Shown in pieces: positions 29,280 through 38,485 of a stretch of 64,000 bases of DNA. A program made the position numbers and the translations under genes. Within the stretch, counting starts at the first letter, position 1, and every line of letters starts with the position of its first letter. Origin of the DNA: Phytopythium helicoides (taxonomy: Eukaryota > Oomycota > Peronosporomycetes > Pythiales > Pythiaceae). The notes under the pieces were generated by a model. The model did no database searches. It worked only from the letters and a program-made list of their open reading frames with translations, and was not told the DNA's origin. The stretch lies in the NCBI GenBank assembly GCA_024867545.1, contig JANFNE010000008.1, forward strand, positions 1,076,501 to 1,140,500. Reading direction: 5' to 3'.

Positions 29280-30734
29280 ATGGCGACGCCTTGGAGGCGA
29301 CGGGCGCTCGCCTCCAGCCCCGCGGCGCGGCTCTCGGACGCCGACGAGCTCAGCGACGCAGTGCGCGGCTTCTTCCGTGTGCCCAGCGCGCAGTCGCGGA
29401 AGCGCGCGCGTCCGCAGCGGCAGGAGGAGGCGCGGGAGGAGCGAGAGCGGCGCGAAGGCGTCGCGGCCGCGCAGCTCAAGCGCGTCAAGCAGATCCTGCG
29501 CGCGGCGGAGGGCGACAGGCAGTTGGAGCTCGTGCGGCAGGTTCTGGACGCTGTGATGGCCCAGCTGAGCGGGAAGAAGGTGGCGAGCGAGGCGCTTGAG
29601 AGGGTGGGTGGGCTGTCGCGGCCGTGGGGCTGGCGCGAGCTCTGGGTAACAGGCTGTCTGTGGCAGGCCATTACGATGTGCAGAGAGCTCTTCCAGCGGT
29701 CTGCAGCATTTCGGAGGCTCGTGGCCGCGCAGACGTCGCTGCTTTACGACCGGCTGCTGTCAGCTGCGGGAGCAGACGGAGACGGGAAGAGACCCTCGCC
29801 TCGGATGCTGAAGACACCCCAGGTCAAGGCGGTGCTTGCGCTCATCGAACAGTGGAAGGACGACTTTGGCGATCGATACCTGCCGCTGGTTGCTGGCTAT
29901 GACGTGCTCGTTGCGCGCGGGTACTCGTTTCCGAAGACGAAAGAGACCCAGGCGGCCGAAGCAAACAGACAGCAGCAGCTCGAGTCGCATCAGAAGCGAG
30001 TGCAGGAGCTGAAGGCAGCACAACGACGGCGCGAGATGGAGGAGTTTGTTCCAGAGATGGAGGCGCTGCTGGGCGAAATGCACCAGATCTTTGACATTCT
30101 CATCCCAACACTGGACGCGTTCCAGCTCCCCGATGCTCCTCCATCGCCGCCGCCATCGGCAGAGAGGGAGACGAATGCTCTGACTACCGAAGCAACAGTA
30201 GTGTCCCAGGCTGAAGGATTTGAGGATGTTGGTGCCACAAACGAGGGTGACGAAGACGACGAGGAAGACATTGAGTGGGAGAATGTCGAGTCCGACCAAG
30301 ACAACGACGAGGAGACTCAACCCAACGAGTTCCAGCCGCATGAAGGGATGGACATCAATGAGATCGTGCAAGCATACGGTCTCGGCAGCGCGTCGTACCA
30401 GCTCACGATCGAGATCCCAACGTCAGCATGCGAGCGCTCGAGCGAGAATGAGGTGTTGTTCAAATCGCTCGCCGACGCCATTTTACGTTTGAGAAAGCGT
30501 TTTCTGCCGCTGGTATCAGATTGGCTCGCTCACGCCACAAAAGACAATCGTGAAGAACTTGCACGTCTGCATGACTTGCGAGCAAGGCTACAGGATGCCG
30601 AGCTCAAGTGGGAGGACTTGGTGCGAGAAAGCGAGCGCAAGCGGTTTGCGCGCATCGTTCCTTCGGTCGTGACGGTCCCTCTGGACGCATACGCTCCGCA
30701 GCTGCCGCCCGACCCTCGCAAGAGGAGGAAGTAA
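29280..30734 (+). CDS. UVSSA: UVSSA (UV-stimulated scaffold protein A) homologue
   Basis: Transcription-coupled repair factor that in animals stabilises CSB and recruits TFIIH/USP7 at stalled RNA polymerase II. ATG 29280 (the frame opens one codon earlier at GTG). The N-terminal VHS-like region (about 75-190) includes ITMCRELFQRSAAFRRLV and EQWKDDFGDRYLPLVAGYDVL. An acidic stretch precedes the second hallmark, IVQAYGLGSASYQLTIEIP with ILRLRKRFLPLVSDWL, matching the human SHGLGSHKYTLDVEL...FLPAVCSWI region. A probable 63-bp in-frame intron at 29604-29666 (GTGGGT..TGGCAG) separates LER from AIT and improves the family alignment; spliced length is 463 aa. It is shorter than human UVSSA (~709 aa) at the C-terminus, lacking an obvious DUF2043 zinc region. 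Divergent from PDCD5. Confidence 0.8.
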   Translation: MATPWRRRALASSPAARLSDADELSDAVRGFFRVPSAQSRKRARPQRQEEAREERERREGVAAAQLKRVKQILRAAEGDRQLELVRQVLDAVMAQLSGKKVASEALERVGGLSRPWGWRELWVTGCLWQAITMCRELFQRSAAFRRLVAAQTSLLYDRLLSAAGADGDGKRPSPRMLKTPQVKAVLALIEQWKDDFGDRYLPLVAGYDVLVARGYSFPKTKETQAAEANRQQQLESHQKRVQELKAAQRRREMEEFVPEMEALLGEMHQIFDILIPTLDAFQLPDAPPSPPPSAERETNALTTEATVVSQAEGFEDVGATNEGDEDDEEDIEWENVESDQDNDEETQPNEFQPHEGMDINEIVQAYGLGSASYQLTIEIPTSACERSSENEVLFKSLADAILRLRKRFLPLVSDWLAHATKDNREELARLHDLRARLQDAELKWEDLVRESERKRFARIVPSVVTVPLDAYAPQLPPDPRKRRK

Positions 30735-30784
30735 GTAGCAGCTCGATTGTTATAGCCCCGTATAGATCCTGAGCCTAGTGCTCG

Positions 30785-31125
30785 CGAACTCTTTGAAAAA
30801 CGACACGGATCTCCTCGGTGCTCTGGCGACACCGCCATGACCTAGACCAGCTCCAGCACAATTAACTCCTGGAAGCGGATCCGCTGCGCTGCGACGGTAG
30901 CAGAAAAAGTCATTGCCACAGGCTTGCAGCTCACCAGGTTTCTCGATGCCAACTCTTGCAGTAGTATCTCGCTGAAACGCGTCGACTATACAATCACGAC
31001 GTCGGTCGGTAGCTACAGCACCGTCAATGCACCCACTCGTTTGGAGCTCGCGTTTGGCTCCTTTGTCCCAAATCGTGAGCGCGCGCTGCGAGATGGAGAG
31101 CAGAAAACGCTGCCTCCACACAACA
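30785..31125 (-). pseudogene. DOT1-like methyltransferase relic
   Basis: The minus strand encodes LLSISQRALTIWDKGAKREL, which aligns with HSISLRALTVWDKRIKGEF of the DOT1-like gene at 26643. After a frameshift it continues with DVVIV, a stop, STRFSEILLQELASRN and a degenerate C-terminal tail resembling VTQEQWGDATWF. Only about the C-terminal third of the domain remains, without motif I. It sits directly behind the UVSSA 3' end. Confidence 0.75.
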
Positions 31126-31190
31126 ATTCTCATCTATAAGGTAGTTACAGCTCTTCTTGCCATCACAAAGGTCCCACAACGCCACTGCTC

Positions 31191-32798
31191 TCACCGACCT
31201 CCACGGGGTGACGTCGGAATGATCTGTGCAACCGAGCCGATGTGCAGCATCTCCCAGTGCAGCAGCGTCGAGATCTTGTCAGCCGTGTTGCGGTACGCGT
31301 GGAATTGAGACTTGTAGTTGGTGCTTCCCGACCAGCGAACTTCGACGTACTGCTCAATGCCCGTGTGCGCGTCCGCGATCGACCGGAACTCAATCGAGTA
31401 CGATAGGTCGGCCCACAGCACGTCACCTGACAGCTCACGAGCGTAGGACGCCGCGCTTTGTGATCCACCCGCATCGGGGTTGATGCTGTATGTACCAATC
31501 ACGTAGCCGCTGGAAACGAGCTCTGTTTGGTTGTCGTCCGCATCGGAAGGGGCGACAGGCTCGGGTGGAGACTCCATTCGGTATCGAACGAGTGTTGTGC
31601 GGAACCGCGGCGTCGAGTCCGGCGACAGAACCTCGCGGCCAAGCACGTACGCGTTCGGGCTCACCTCTTGCAGGATCTCGAGCCGCTGCGTGTCGTACTT
31701 GACTTTCTGCATACCCTTGAGGTGCATTTCGCCGACCCACGACTTGTGCATGACCTCCGACATTGACACGTCGTGGAAGCGCTTGGTAAACACGAACTCC
31801 ATGTGGCTGCCGCGCACGCGCTGGCGCACGTCCCAGCCAAGCACGTCCATCTTGGCCACGGGCTTGTCGAGCACGTCCTCCTCGCCGTGTCCGCCGCCGC
31901 TGCCCGAGCGTCCAAGCAGCAGCTGGCGCTGCACGCGCTTGACGATGCTCGTGTTGGCGAGGATGACGTCCTTGACGTCCTCCTCGGTCAGGGGGCGGAA
32001 GCCAAAGACCGACTTGGCCTCGAGCGGGTCAAGGATCTCTGGGCGAAACGGCAGTGACTGCGGGTTGGCGTTCCGGCCGGCCGACGACGAGGGCGAGTCG
32101 GTGATGCCCGCGGCCGCGGCTGTGATGCGACTGGACGAACTGTTGGGGTTGTTGTACGCACGCGACTCCATGACGACGTTGAGCTGCTGTCTCCATGCCT
32201 CCTGGCGCTGGATGGAGGCCTTGAGCATGAGGTTCTCGGCTCCTAGGCGTTTGGAGAGCGCGACGGCGTCCGCGAGGTCGGTGCTGCGGTGCGAGACGGC
32301 GAGGTCCCTCTCCGTCACGAGGCACATTTGCGCGTACTGCTTCTCCAGGTCCCCGACGGCGTCTCGGAGCTGCTGGAGCTGGTCCCTCTGTCTCTGTCGC
32401 GAGCGGCGCATGGCGTCGCGCGTCTTCTGCCTGCGCAGCTCCTGCGTGTCCTCCGGCAGCCCCGGCGAGATCTTGGTGGCCGCCAGCGGGTTCTCCCAGT
32501 TGAGCCAGGAGCTCGACACGAGCGGCGTGGCGGCCGTCGCGACGCTCGCCACGGCCGTCTGCAGCCGCTCCTCGGCGCTGCTTGGGCTCGCGTGCGCGTC
32601 CTCGTCGGCCTTTCCCCACTGACTCATGGTGGGCTTGGCGCTCGCGGCGGCGCTGCTGGGCACAGGCACAGACGCGTGAGGCTCCGAGGCGCCGAGCACC
32701 AGCCCGCGCGCGCGCTCCAGCGCCTGCAGGCTCGCCGACAGGTCGGCGCCCCACAGCAGCTCGTCCAGGCGGTCGTCGGCCAGCCACTCGTCCGCCAT
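31191..32798 (-). CDS. bZIP transcription factor with Asn-to-Thr basic region (bZIP-4)
   Basis: 535-aa member of the large bZIP type. It begins MADEWLADDRLDELLWGADL at ATG 32798; the frame stays open 196 codons further upstream, but that stretch reads as 5' UTR (Arg/Pro-rich, CAG repeat). The basic region at 121-140 is LRRQKTRDAMRRSRQRQRDQ, with Thr126 (ACG, 32421-32423) where every other bZIP in the window has the DNA-contacting Asn. A short zipper follows, then KRLGAENLMLKASIQ. The C-terminal domain has the family blocks GWDVRQRVRGSHMEFVFTKR, YVLGREVLSPDS, GYVIGTYSINPD, WADLSYSIEF and a WSGSTNYKSQ stretch. It is likely DNA-binding with altered specificity, or not DNA-binding. Confidence 0.87.
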   Translation of the reverse strand: MADEWLADDRLDELLWGADLSASLQALERARGLVLGASEPHASVPVPSSAAASAKPTMSQWGKADEDAHASPSSAEERLQTAVASVATAATPLVSSSWLNWENPLAATKISPGLPEDTQELRRQKTRDAMRRSRQRQRDQLQQLRDAVGDLEKQYAQMCLVTERDLAVSHRSTDLADAVALSKRLGAENLMLKASIQRQEAWRQQLNVVMESRAYNNPNSSSSRITAAAAGITDSPSSSAGRNANPQSLPFRPEILDPLEAKSVFGFRPLTEEDVKDVILANTSIVKRVQRQLLLGRSGSGGGHGEEDVLDKPVAKMDVLGWDVRQRVRGSHMEFVFTKRFHDVSMSEVMHKSWVGEMHLKGMQKVKYDTQRLEILQEVSPNAYVLGREVLSPDSTPRFRTTLVRYRMESPPEPVAPSDADDNQTELVSSGYVIGTYSINPDAGGSQSAASYARELSGDVLWADLSYSIEFRSIADAHTGIEQYVEVRWSGSTNYKSQFHAYRNTADKISTLLHWEMLHIGSVAQIIPTSPRGGR

Positions 32799-34062
32799 GG
32801 CGAGGATTGCGGCAGGTCGAATTGCGCACGAGTGCCGAAATGCGAATGCGACCGCGGGCCGGCGGAAAATGTAGGGTACCGTACCTACAAGGCGCTGCTG
32901 CTGCTGCTGCTGCAAGTTGGGAGGCCGACCGGGCGAGTCTCTGCGGGCCGGAGGCGACGCGCGGGTGTACGTAGATTTCGAAGGGCGAGGCCAGCTTTGA
33001 CTTGGGATTTGTATAGAAGAGAAGGGAAGGAGGAGAGCGGTCGGAGAAGACTGGCGCTTTCGGAAACCCGATCGCAGCGATCGGATTGCGATAGTAAAAC
33101 GAGGCTTCACACGAGAAGCAGGCGATCCGATCGCGCGTTCGGACCGACTGAACCTCTTGGCTTTTGTATAGCCACAGCGTCCGATCGGTGTTAAACATAT
33201 GACATGAGACATGCACCTGATAGGATCGATGCGGCTCGCAACGTTGATACCCATCTCTCCATCACAAAACGGCGTCGCGCGACTCTCGGAAACGAATATA
33301 CGCCTGAATGCTTGTTCTATCATCTCAGAGTTCCGCGGGTGTAACTTGAACCTGCAGCCCGCCTGCTGTTCGGATTTGTCCCCCACCCACCGCCCCCTCC
33401 ACGTTGCGACTTACCTGTGCGAGTAAACAGCGAGCGCGCATCATCCGCCCGCTTTTGCATCAACGAGCGATATCACTTTTCGAATGTGTGCTCTTTCCAC
33501 TCGATCGGTCGACGCGATGCACTTTGATCGTTGCAGCTCGGTCGCTCTCCTTTTCGCAAGCGTTCGTGTCGAGAGGTTTCCCTCACGAAAGCGGTGTAAC
33601 ACCAACGCTTTTGCTGCCTCGATTTTTTGCCATGTCAAATGAAGAGGCGCCAAAACTTCAGATGGCGATAGAAACGTAGTGGAACGTCTCGTTCTACAGC
33701 AGCGAATCCTAAATATTATCTATTGTACAGCAACGACTTCTAAACATTATCTATTGTACAGCAACGACTCCTAAACATTATCCATTGTACAGCTACGACT
33801 CCTAGACATTATTGCCGGCATCGCTTGGCTGTGGTTGAAGCTGTCCTCAACTTGGCTCCGATCTTTGCGTTCGAATCCACGCTGCAATGTCGACGCCGCT
33901 CACGTGGGCTCACGAGCTTTCCCGACACGGACACGCCACTCATATTTACAATACACATCGCTTCTCGCCTCGTTGGACGCGCATCGATCGCCTCGTCTCG
34001 TCACGCTTCGTCACGCGGGACTCGACTAGAGACATCTCGGGCACTCCTCCACTGCAAAACTT
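32799..34062. other. Intergenic 1.26 kb between bZIP-4 promoter and bZIP-5 3' end
   Basis: It includes a CTG/CAG microsatellite (~32893-32913), a near-palindromic GTAGGGTACCGTACCTAC at ~32872-32889 about 80 bp upstream of bZIP-4, and a 31-bp tandem repeat at 33694-33813. ORFs here (up to 91 aa) carry no recognisable domain. Confidence 0.5.
33694..33813. repeat. 31-bp tandem repeat, about 3.7 units
   Basis: CTAAACATTAT starts recur at 33709, 33740, 33771 and 33802, exactly 31 bp apart. Each unit contains ATTGTACAGC and ACGACT. The array is AT-rich relative to its surroundings. Confidence 0.85.
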
Positions 34063-35703
34063 CTACTCGAACGTCAGGAAGTGGATGGCCGGCGCGATGT
34101 TCTGCAGCTCCCAGTGCAGCAGCGACGACAGCTTGTCCGACGTGTTGCGCCGCGCGTCGAATGGAGACCCGTAGTTGGTCTTGCCCGCCCACCGCACCTG
34201 CGCGAACCGCTCGCGGCCCTGGCGGTCCACGACGCGAAGGAACTCGATCGAGTACGACAGATCTGCCCACACCAGCCGAGTGCCGGGGGGAGTGCCGTCC
34301 GCACGGCCATCCTCGGCGCGTCCGCGGTACAACGTCGCCAGGTCGGGTGCTAGCACAGCGCCGGCGTGCTTGTGCGGGTTCAGGCTCTGCGTGCCGATCA
34401 CGAAGCCGTTGCCCGTCCACATATCGGAGCCGTCGTCTTCGTCAGCCACCACGTCCCGCGTCGTCTCTAGGCGGTAGCGAAGCATCGTGGTGCGGAAGAG
34501 CGGCTTCTCGTCGGGCGAACGCACGTCACGGCCGAGCACGACGGCGTTCTCGTCGACGACCTGCAGCGGCGCGAGCGCGATCGTGTCGTACTTGACCTTC
34601 TGCATGCCCGAGAGCGTCAGCTCGCTGCTCCACGCGCGCTGCATGACCTCGGCGACCGCAAGCGTCGGGAACTTCTTGGTGAACGAGAAGAGCATCTCGT
34701 CGCCGCGCACGAGCTGCCGCACGTCCCACCCAAAGACGTCCATGTGCAGCGCGTTTGGATCCTGATCAAGATTGAGCGGCAGCGGAGACGCAGCCTCGCC
34801 GCTCGAAGGGCTCATTCCCCCAAGACTGTCGTCGCTCTCGTTGTCGTTCGGAGCGCTGCCCTCCAGCAGCGACTGCACCCGGGCCACTACACGCGTGTTG
34901 TCGAGGATGAGGTCCTTGACCTCGCCCTTGGCCAGTGGACGGAAGCCGAAGACCGACTCGGCCTCGAACGTGCTCAGCACCTCGAGCTGCTCCCTCAGCG
35001 GGGCTAGGCTCTGCGCTGACGACACCGTCTGCCTCGCTCTCCTAAATCTGTTGTTGCTGTTGCTGCTTGTCGGAGCGGCAGCTCCGCTGCTGGGAGGCAG
35101 CGTTAGCTGCTCGGGTGTGTCCTCGTCATCGTCAAAGGCGACGGTCTTGTCGACGGTGCCTCCCAGCAGGTACCCCGTGGTCTCGAAGACGCGTCTCATC
35201 TCTAGCTTCCAGTCCTGCTGGTCCTGCAGCGTAGCTCGGAGCAGCAGGTTCTCGGCGCCCAGTCGCCTGGCAAGTGCCCTGGCGTCCTCGATGGCGCGGC
35301 TCTCCCTGCTGTCGGCGGCCACGCTGATGGCGCTGGCGTTGCTCTCGGCGCGCGTGCTGAGCCTCGCGTACTGCTGCTCCAGGTCGCTGACGGCGTCGCG
35401 CAGTTGCTGCAGCTGGTCTCGCTGGCGCTGGCGCGCGCGCCGCATGGACTCGCGGTTCTTCTGTCTACGCAGCGCCAACGCGCCCTCCGGAAGGTGCGCC
35501 GCCATGTCGGCGGGCGGCGCGCCGCCCTCCCACTGCAGCCACGCGGACGAGGGCAGCGCGGCGACCGGCGCGGCGACGGAGGCCGAGAGCACAGGGACCG
35601 CAGGCGAGCGAGCGTCGTCGTCGCCGCTGCTGGGGCTCGTGGAGCTGCCGGCGCACGGCGCCGAGCACGGAGAGCCGTAGAGCAGCGTCGTGGGGCTCGC
35701 CAT
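34063..35703 (-). CDS. bZIP transcription factor (bZIP-5)
   Basis: 546-aa bZIP. ATG 35703 is followed by a Ser/Pro-rich N-terminus. The basic region at 79-96 is RRQKNRESMRRARQRQRD with the invariant Asn83, nearly identical to bZIP-4 except for that residue. A short zipper and RRLGAENLLLRATLQ follow (about 140-155). The C-terminal domain carries GWDVRQLVRGDEMLFSFTKK, VVLGRDVRSPDEKPLFRTTM, GFVIGTQSLN, WADLSYSIEFL and a WAGKTNYGSP segment. The frame continues upstream to ~35937, but without family similarity. Intronless. TCTACGGTAAG at 35857 lies ~155 bp upstream. Its ancestral upstream intergenic region is the one duplicated at 41233. Confidence 0.87.
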   Translation of the reverse strand: MASPTTLLYGSPCSAPCAGSSTSPSSGDDDARSPAVPVLSASVAAPVAALPSSAWLQWEGGAPPADMAAHLPEGALALRRQKNRESMRRARQRQRDQLQQLRDAVSDLEQQYARLSTRAESNASAISVAADSRESRAIEDARALARRLGAENLLLRATLQDQQDWKLEMRRVFETTGYLLGGTVDKTVAFDDDEDTPEQLTLPPSSGAAAPTSSNSNNRFRRARQTVSSAQSLAPLREQLEVLSTFEAESVFGFRPLAKGEVKDLILDNTRVVARVQSLLEGSAPNDNESDDSLGGMSPSSGEAASPLPLNLDQDPNALHMDVFGWDVRQLVRGDEMLFSFTKKFPTLAVAEVMQRAWSSELTLSGMQKVKYDTIALAPLQVVDENAVVLGRDVRSPDEKPLFRTTMLRYRLETTRDVVADEDDGSDMWTGNGFVIGTQSLNPHKHAGAVLAPDLATLYRGRAEDGRADGTPPGTRLVWADLSYSIEFLRVVDRQGRERFAQVRWAGKTNYGSPFDARRNTSDKLSSLLHWELQNIAPAIHFLTFE

Positions 35704-35856
35704 GGAGGCCAGGGAAGAATGAGCGGCATTCGAGGCGGACAGTACCGTGGCGGGGAGACAGGACGTACGGTACCTATTTTTCGTAGTGAGTGTACACGGT
35801 AGAGACTGGACGAAAGTATGCCCTGTAATTTCAATGCAAGGATGCGCTCGGTGATG

Positions 35857-35867
35857 TCTACGGTAAG
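35857..35867. promoter_or_regulatory. TCTACGGTAAG element upstream of bZIP-5
   Basis: Nine of eleven bases match the TCTACGGTAGA palindrome found upstream of START/FYVE-like copy 2. It lies just outside the duplicated segment that begins at 35869. Confidence 0.3.
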
Positions 35868-35868
35868 G

Positions 35869-38000
35869 TGTACTGTACCGCGGGGACGCGTGCCATGAAG
35901 GACGCAACACCGGGATTTGCTCGGTCGGCGAGCACATTTTGCTTGGAAGGAGGGAGGGAGAGCACTAGGAGCGCGTTGGGGCCATTGCGAGGCCGTAGTG
36001 ATGAACATGCAGACTGCAATGCTCGAACGTGGAGCTCCGTTGGAGGTCGACGAACGAAATCGCCGCTTTCTATGTGATGTTGCAGTTTACAACGCGTGTC
36101 ACGTCAGCCCCTGCGTGTCGCGGCGCCGATGGCGACTGATGGCCACGCGTGGCGCCCTCGCAGAGCCGCTCTGCGTCATCCGCTGCATGGCATGCTCATC
36201 CGGATCTCAGGCAATCCGAATGCTACAGCAACTTCAAAAGTGCATTTTACCAGCGGATCTGCGGGGGTTGGGGGTTCAACTGGTTCTAGTCGTCCGAGTC
36301 AAGTCCACTTCAACTTCGGATTTGAATTCGAATTCAAAAGCCCACGTCGGTCGGTGATAAATTACGAGGAATGCAATCCGCTACCTGGTCAATGCTGCTG
36401 CCTGCTACGCTGCAACGAGACAATTAGGAGCCCATGCCGCCGCTGGCGCGGACGCGTTCGAGCAGCGGTGTGGACGAGTCTCGAGACAGCCCGCGAGCCT
36501 CCTGCACGAGGTGAAACCGGTGGCGCAGGAACGCCATCTCGAACTCGCCACGCAGCATGTCGGCCGGGTAGTCGTCGTCCACGGTGGCCCATGTGCCGAC
36601 CAGTGCCATGAAAATGCGCGAGTCGAGAAAGTCGGGCAGCACGATGTTGCGCATCACGTCAAAGCACTCGTTCTCAACCTCGTCCAGCTGATCTGTCACG
36701 CGCGCACGCAGAGCATCTGACAGAGGGATCACCATGCGCGGATTGCTTGGGTTTAAATACTTGTCGTATATCTTGCGCGCCGAACGCAGCACGATCTGGT
36801 AGCTCGGCAAGCGCTTGAAGTGCTCTATCTCCTCCCATAGCATGAGATTTTCCGAGCAATGCTGCGATTCCAGAAATCCCCGGAACGCACGCATGCACAC
36901 CTGATTGAGCAGGAATACGTCCAAGTGCGCAAGCTCCAGCTTGCCTGCCTTGGCGGCGGCGTCGACGCTTTTGAGCTCCTGCTCTACGCCAGAATTCACC
37001 CCTGATTTTGAAATCTCGCGCTTCAGTTCATTGTAAGGCTGCGATTTTACAAACCGCGGTAGTGAGTCCTGTAGCATGCCTTGCCGCACCCGCGTTGCGA
37101 TTTTCTTGAACATATCGACGCTTGGATTTGCCAACCGCATGTAGATCTCGTCTCGCATAGCTGTACTCATATCGACCTGTAGCCGAGCGCTTGGCATCAT
37201 GTACTTTCGATAGATCTTTTTGGCCGAGTGCTGCAAGTACTCAATGCCAGGGAGTAGCTTGAAATCCTCAACTTCCTCGCAAAACGCAAGAAGCTGATCC
37301 ACCCCGCGCTTGTGCATGAAATTTTTGAAATACTTCTTCGCGTATGGGTCGCTCAATACGGTCGCTAGCTGTTCGTGTGGCGACATGACATCGCTGTCTC
37401 CACCGTGGCTCGCCGCGAGCAAAAACACTGCTAATGACTGACGATCACTTGGCGGTGCTACGTACTTGATGGGAATAAGCTTGTCAACTGGGTAATGCAT
37501 GGCCGTTTCGATCAGCTGTACTTCTGTCAGCGTATCCAGCTTCAATTGAACGGACGCACTCTGGTCACCATTCCCACTGTTCGAGCTGCTACCATTACTG
37601 ACACTTGTAGTTGCATTGCCCGCTAACGTGCCACCAGTGACGCGAGGAGGTCGCTGGCGAGCAAACGGTGTCTTTTTCTCGGTTCAAAGATCCTTGGAGT
37701 GCTGCAAGTATTCTTGAGTACGGCAGAATCCGCGCCAAATATCCTCACTAATGCGATCAAAGGCCAGCAACTGCGCCTCATAAAAGAGTTTGGGCAACAG
37801 TGGTGCTTTCGTTTCAACTGCTAGCTGAAGATCACGAAGTGCTCCGCCAGCATCAAGCCCACGGATGTAGTTTTTGGAAGATGGGGTGCAATATCGGTCG
37901 TAGATTTTGCGCGTCTTGCTTGTGATGAAAGACAAGTTAGGAAGTCGCTTGCAATCTTCGACTTCGAGGTAGAAGAGCAAATTCTCAAGCTCAAGCGCCT
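35869..38000. repeat. Segmental duplication, partner of 41233-43389
   Basis: Direct-orientation copy covering the bZIP-5/RGS intergenic region and the 3' half of the RGS gene. Alignment starts at TGTACTGTA and ends at AAGCGCCT in both copies. Length is 2132 versus 2157 bp, and the 25-bp difference equals one 24-bp deletion plus a 1-bp indel. Identity is about 99% by eye. Confidence 0.9.
36424..38000 (-). pseudogene. 3' half of the RGS-domain gene, decayed copy
   Basis: Copy of codons ~424-955 of the gene at 41789-44656, without its promoter or first RGS domain. At 37684-37686 a TGA replaces the CGA Arg codon of the intact gene. In the fourth RGS domain 24 bp are missing in frame, removing eight residues between DQLD and EVENECF. 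It runs directly into unrelated AT-rich sequence at 38001. An internal Met would allow a 373-aa C-terminal product, but nothing suggests it is expressed. Confidence 0.88.
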
Positions 38001-38008
38001 GATCTGAG

Positions 38009-38299
38009 ATGGATAGAAAGTTGAGAAATCGAGAGCTTGTTAAATCATGGCGTGAAAAAAACGCCGACAAACTTAAAGAAAGCATCCAATGTGAATGTGG
38101 CGGACGATATTTCTATCAGAATATCTCGAATCACAGAAAAACCCAGAAGCATTCGACATTTTTGAAATTCCAGCGGATGCTTGAACACGCTAGACAACAA
38201 AAAAATAGAAAATTCATCGTGATATATATTTTTTATATAATATATACAGCGACAATCAGCGATGAGTTTAATAAAGTTCATTGTCAAGCTTCAATTTAA
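38009..38299 (+). CDS. Small zinc-finger ORF in AT-rich, giant-virus-like patch
   Basis: 96-aa ATG ORF in sequence far more AT-rich than the surroundings (lines counted at 38% and 23% GC). The N-terminal half is Lys/Arg-rich and contains CECGGRYFYQNISNHRKTQK followed by His, a C-x-C...H-x4-5-H finger. From memory this resembles short fingers in nucleocytoplasmic large DNA virus proteins and their integrated copies in protists. The last ~30 residues are low-complexity and AT-driven. It begins only 9 bp after the RGS duplicate ends. Could be a fragment rather than a gene. Confidence 0.4.
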   Translation: MDRKLRNRELVKSWREKNADKLKESIQCECGGRYFYQNISNHRKTQKHSTFLKFQRMLEHARQQKNRKFIVIYIFYIIYTATISDEFNKVHCQASI

Positions 38300-38344
38300 A
38301 GAGTTTCTAGAAGAAAGGCTGAAAGACTCGGATATGACAATGAC

Positions 38345-38485
38345 ATGAACTGGGGAAAGTACGAAGTCAAGTCGATCAAATGGATTCGCGATTCCGATAA
38401 GGGATACTTCGATTGGCTACTGAAGAACAAATATGTGGAAGAGAACTGCCCTGCGCTGAGAAAAGCTCTTCTGGAACTAGAATAA
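38345..38485 (+). CDS. Mini-ORF with GKY...GYFDWLL motif
   Basis: 46-aa ORF MNWGKYEVKSIKWIRDSDKG followed by YFDWLLKNKY. The GKY-x-K-x-I...D-x-GY-x-WLL pattern matches a small motif known at the end of some exonucleases and in large-DNA-virus proteins (similar to DUF3820-type sequences). The frame is open ~15 codons upstream of the ATG to a TAA at 38297, so the ORF may be the tail of a longer ancestral protein. Same AT-rich patch as the preceding finger ORF. Confidence 0.35.
   Translation: MNWGKYEVKSIKWIRDSDKGYFDWLLKNKYVEENCPALRKALLELE

Noticed and set aside
32029..33216. 395-aa minus-strand ORF
   Set aside because: Overlaps bZIP-4 in another frame of the same strand; Arg/Ala-rich shadow.
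32799..33386. In-frame upstream extension of bZIP-4 (196 codons)
   Set aside because: MADEWLADD is the conserved family start. The upstream part lacks similarity to other members, includes a CAG microsatellite and promoter-like palindromes, and reads as 5' UTR.
35704..35937. In-frame upstream extension of bZIP-5
   Set aside because: It overlaps the duplicated intergenic segment also present at 41233 and has no family similarity.
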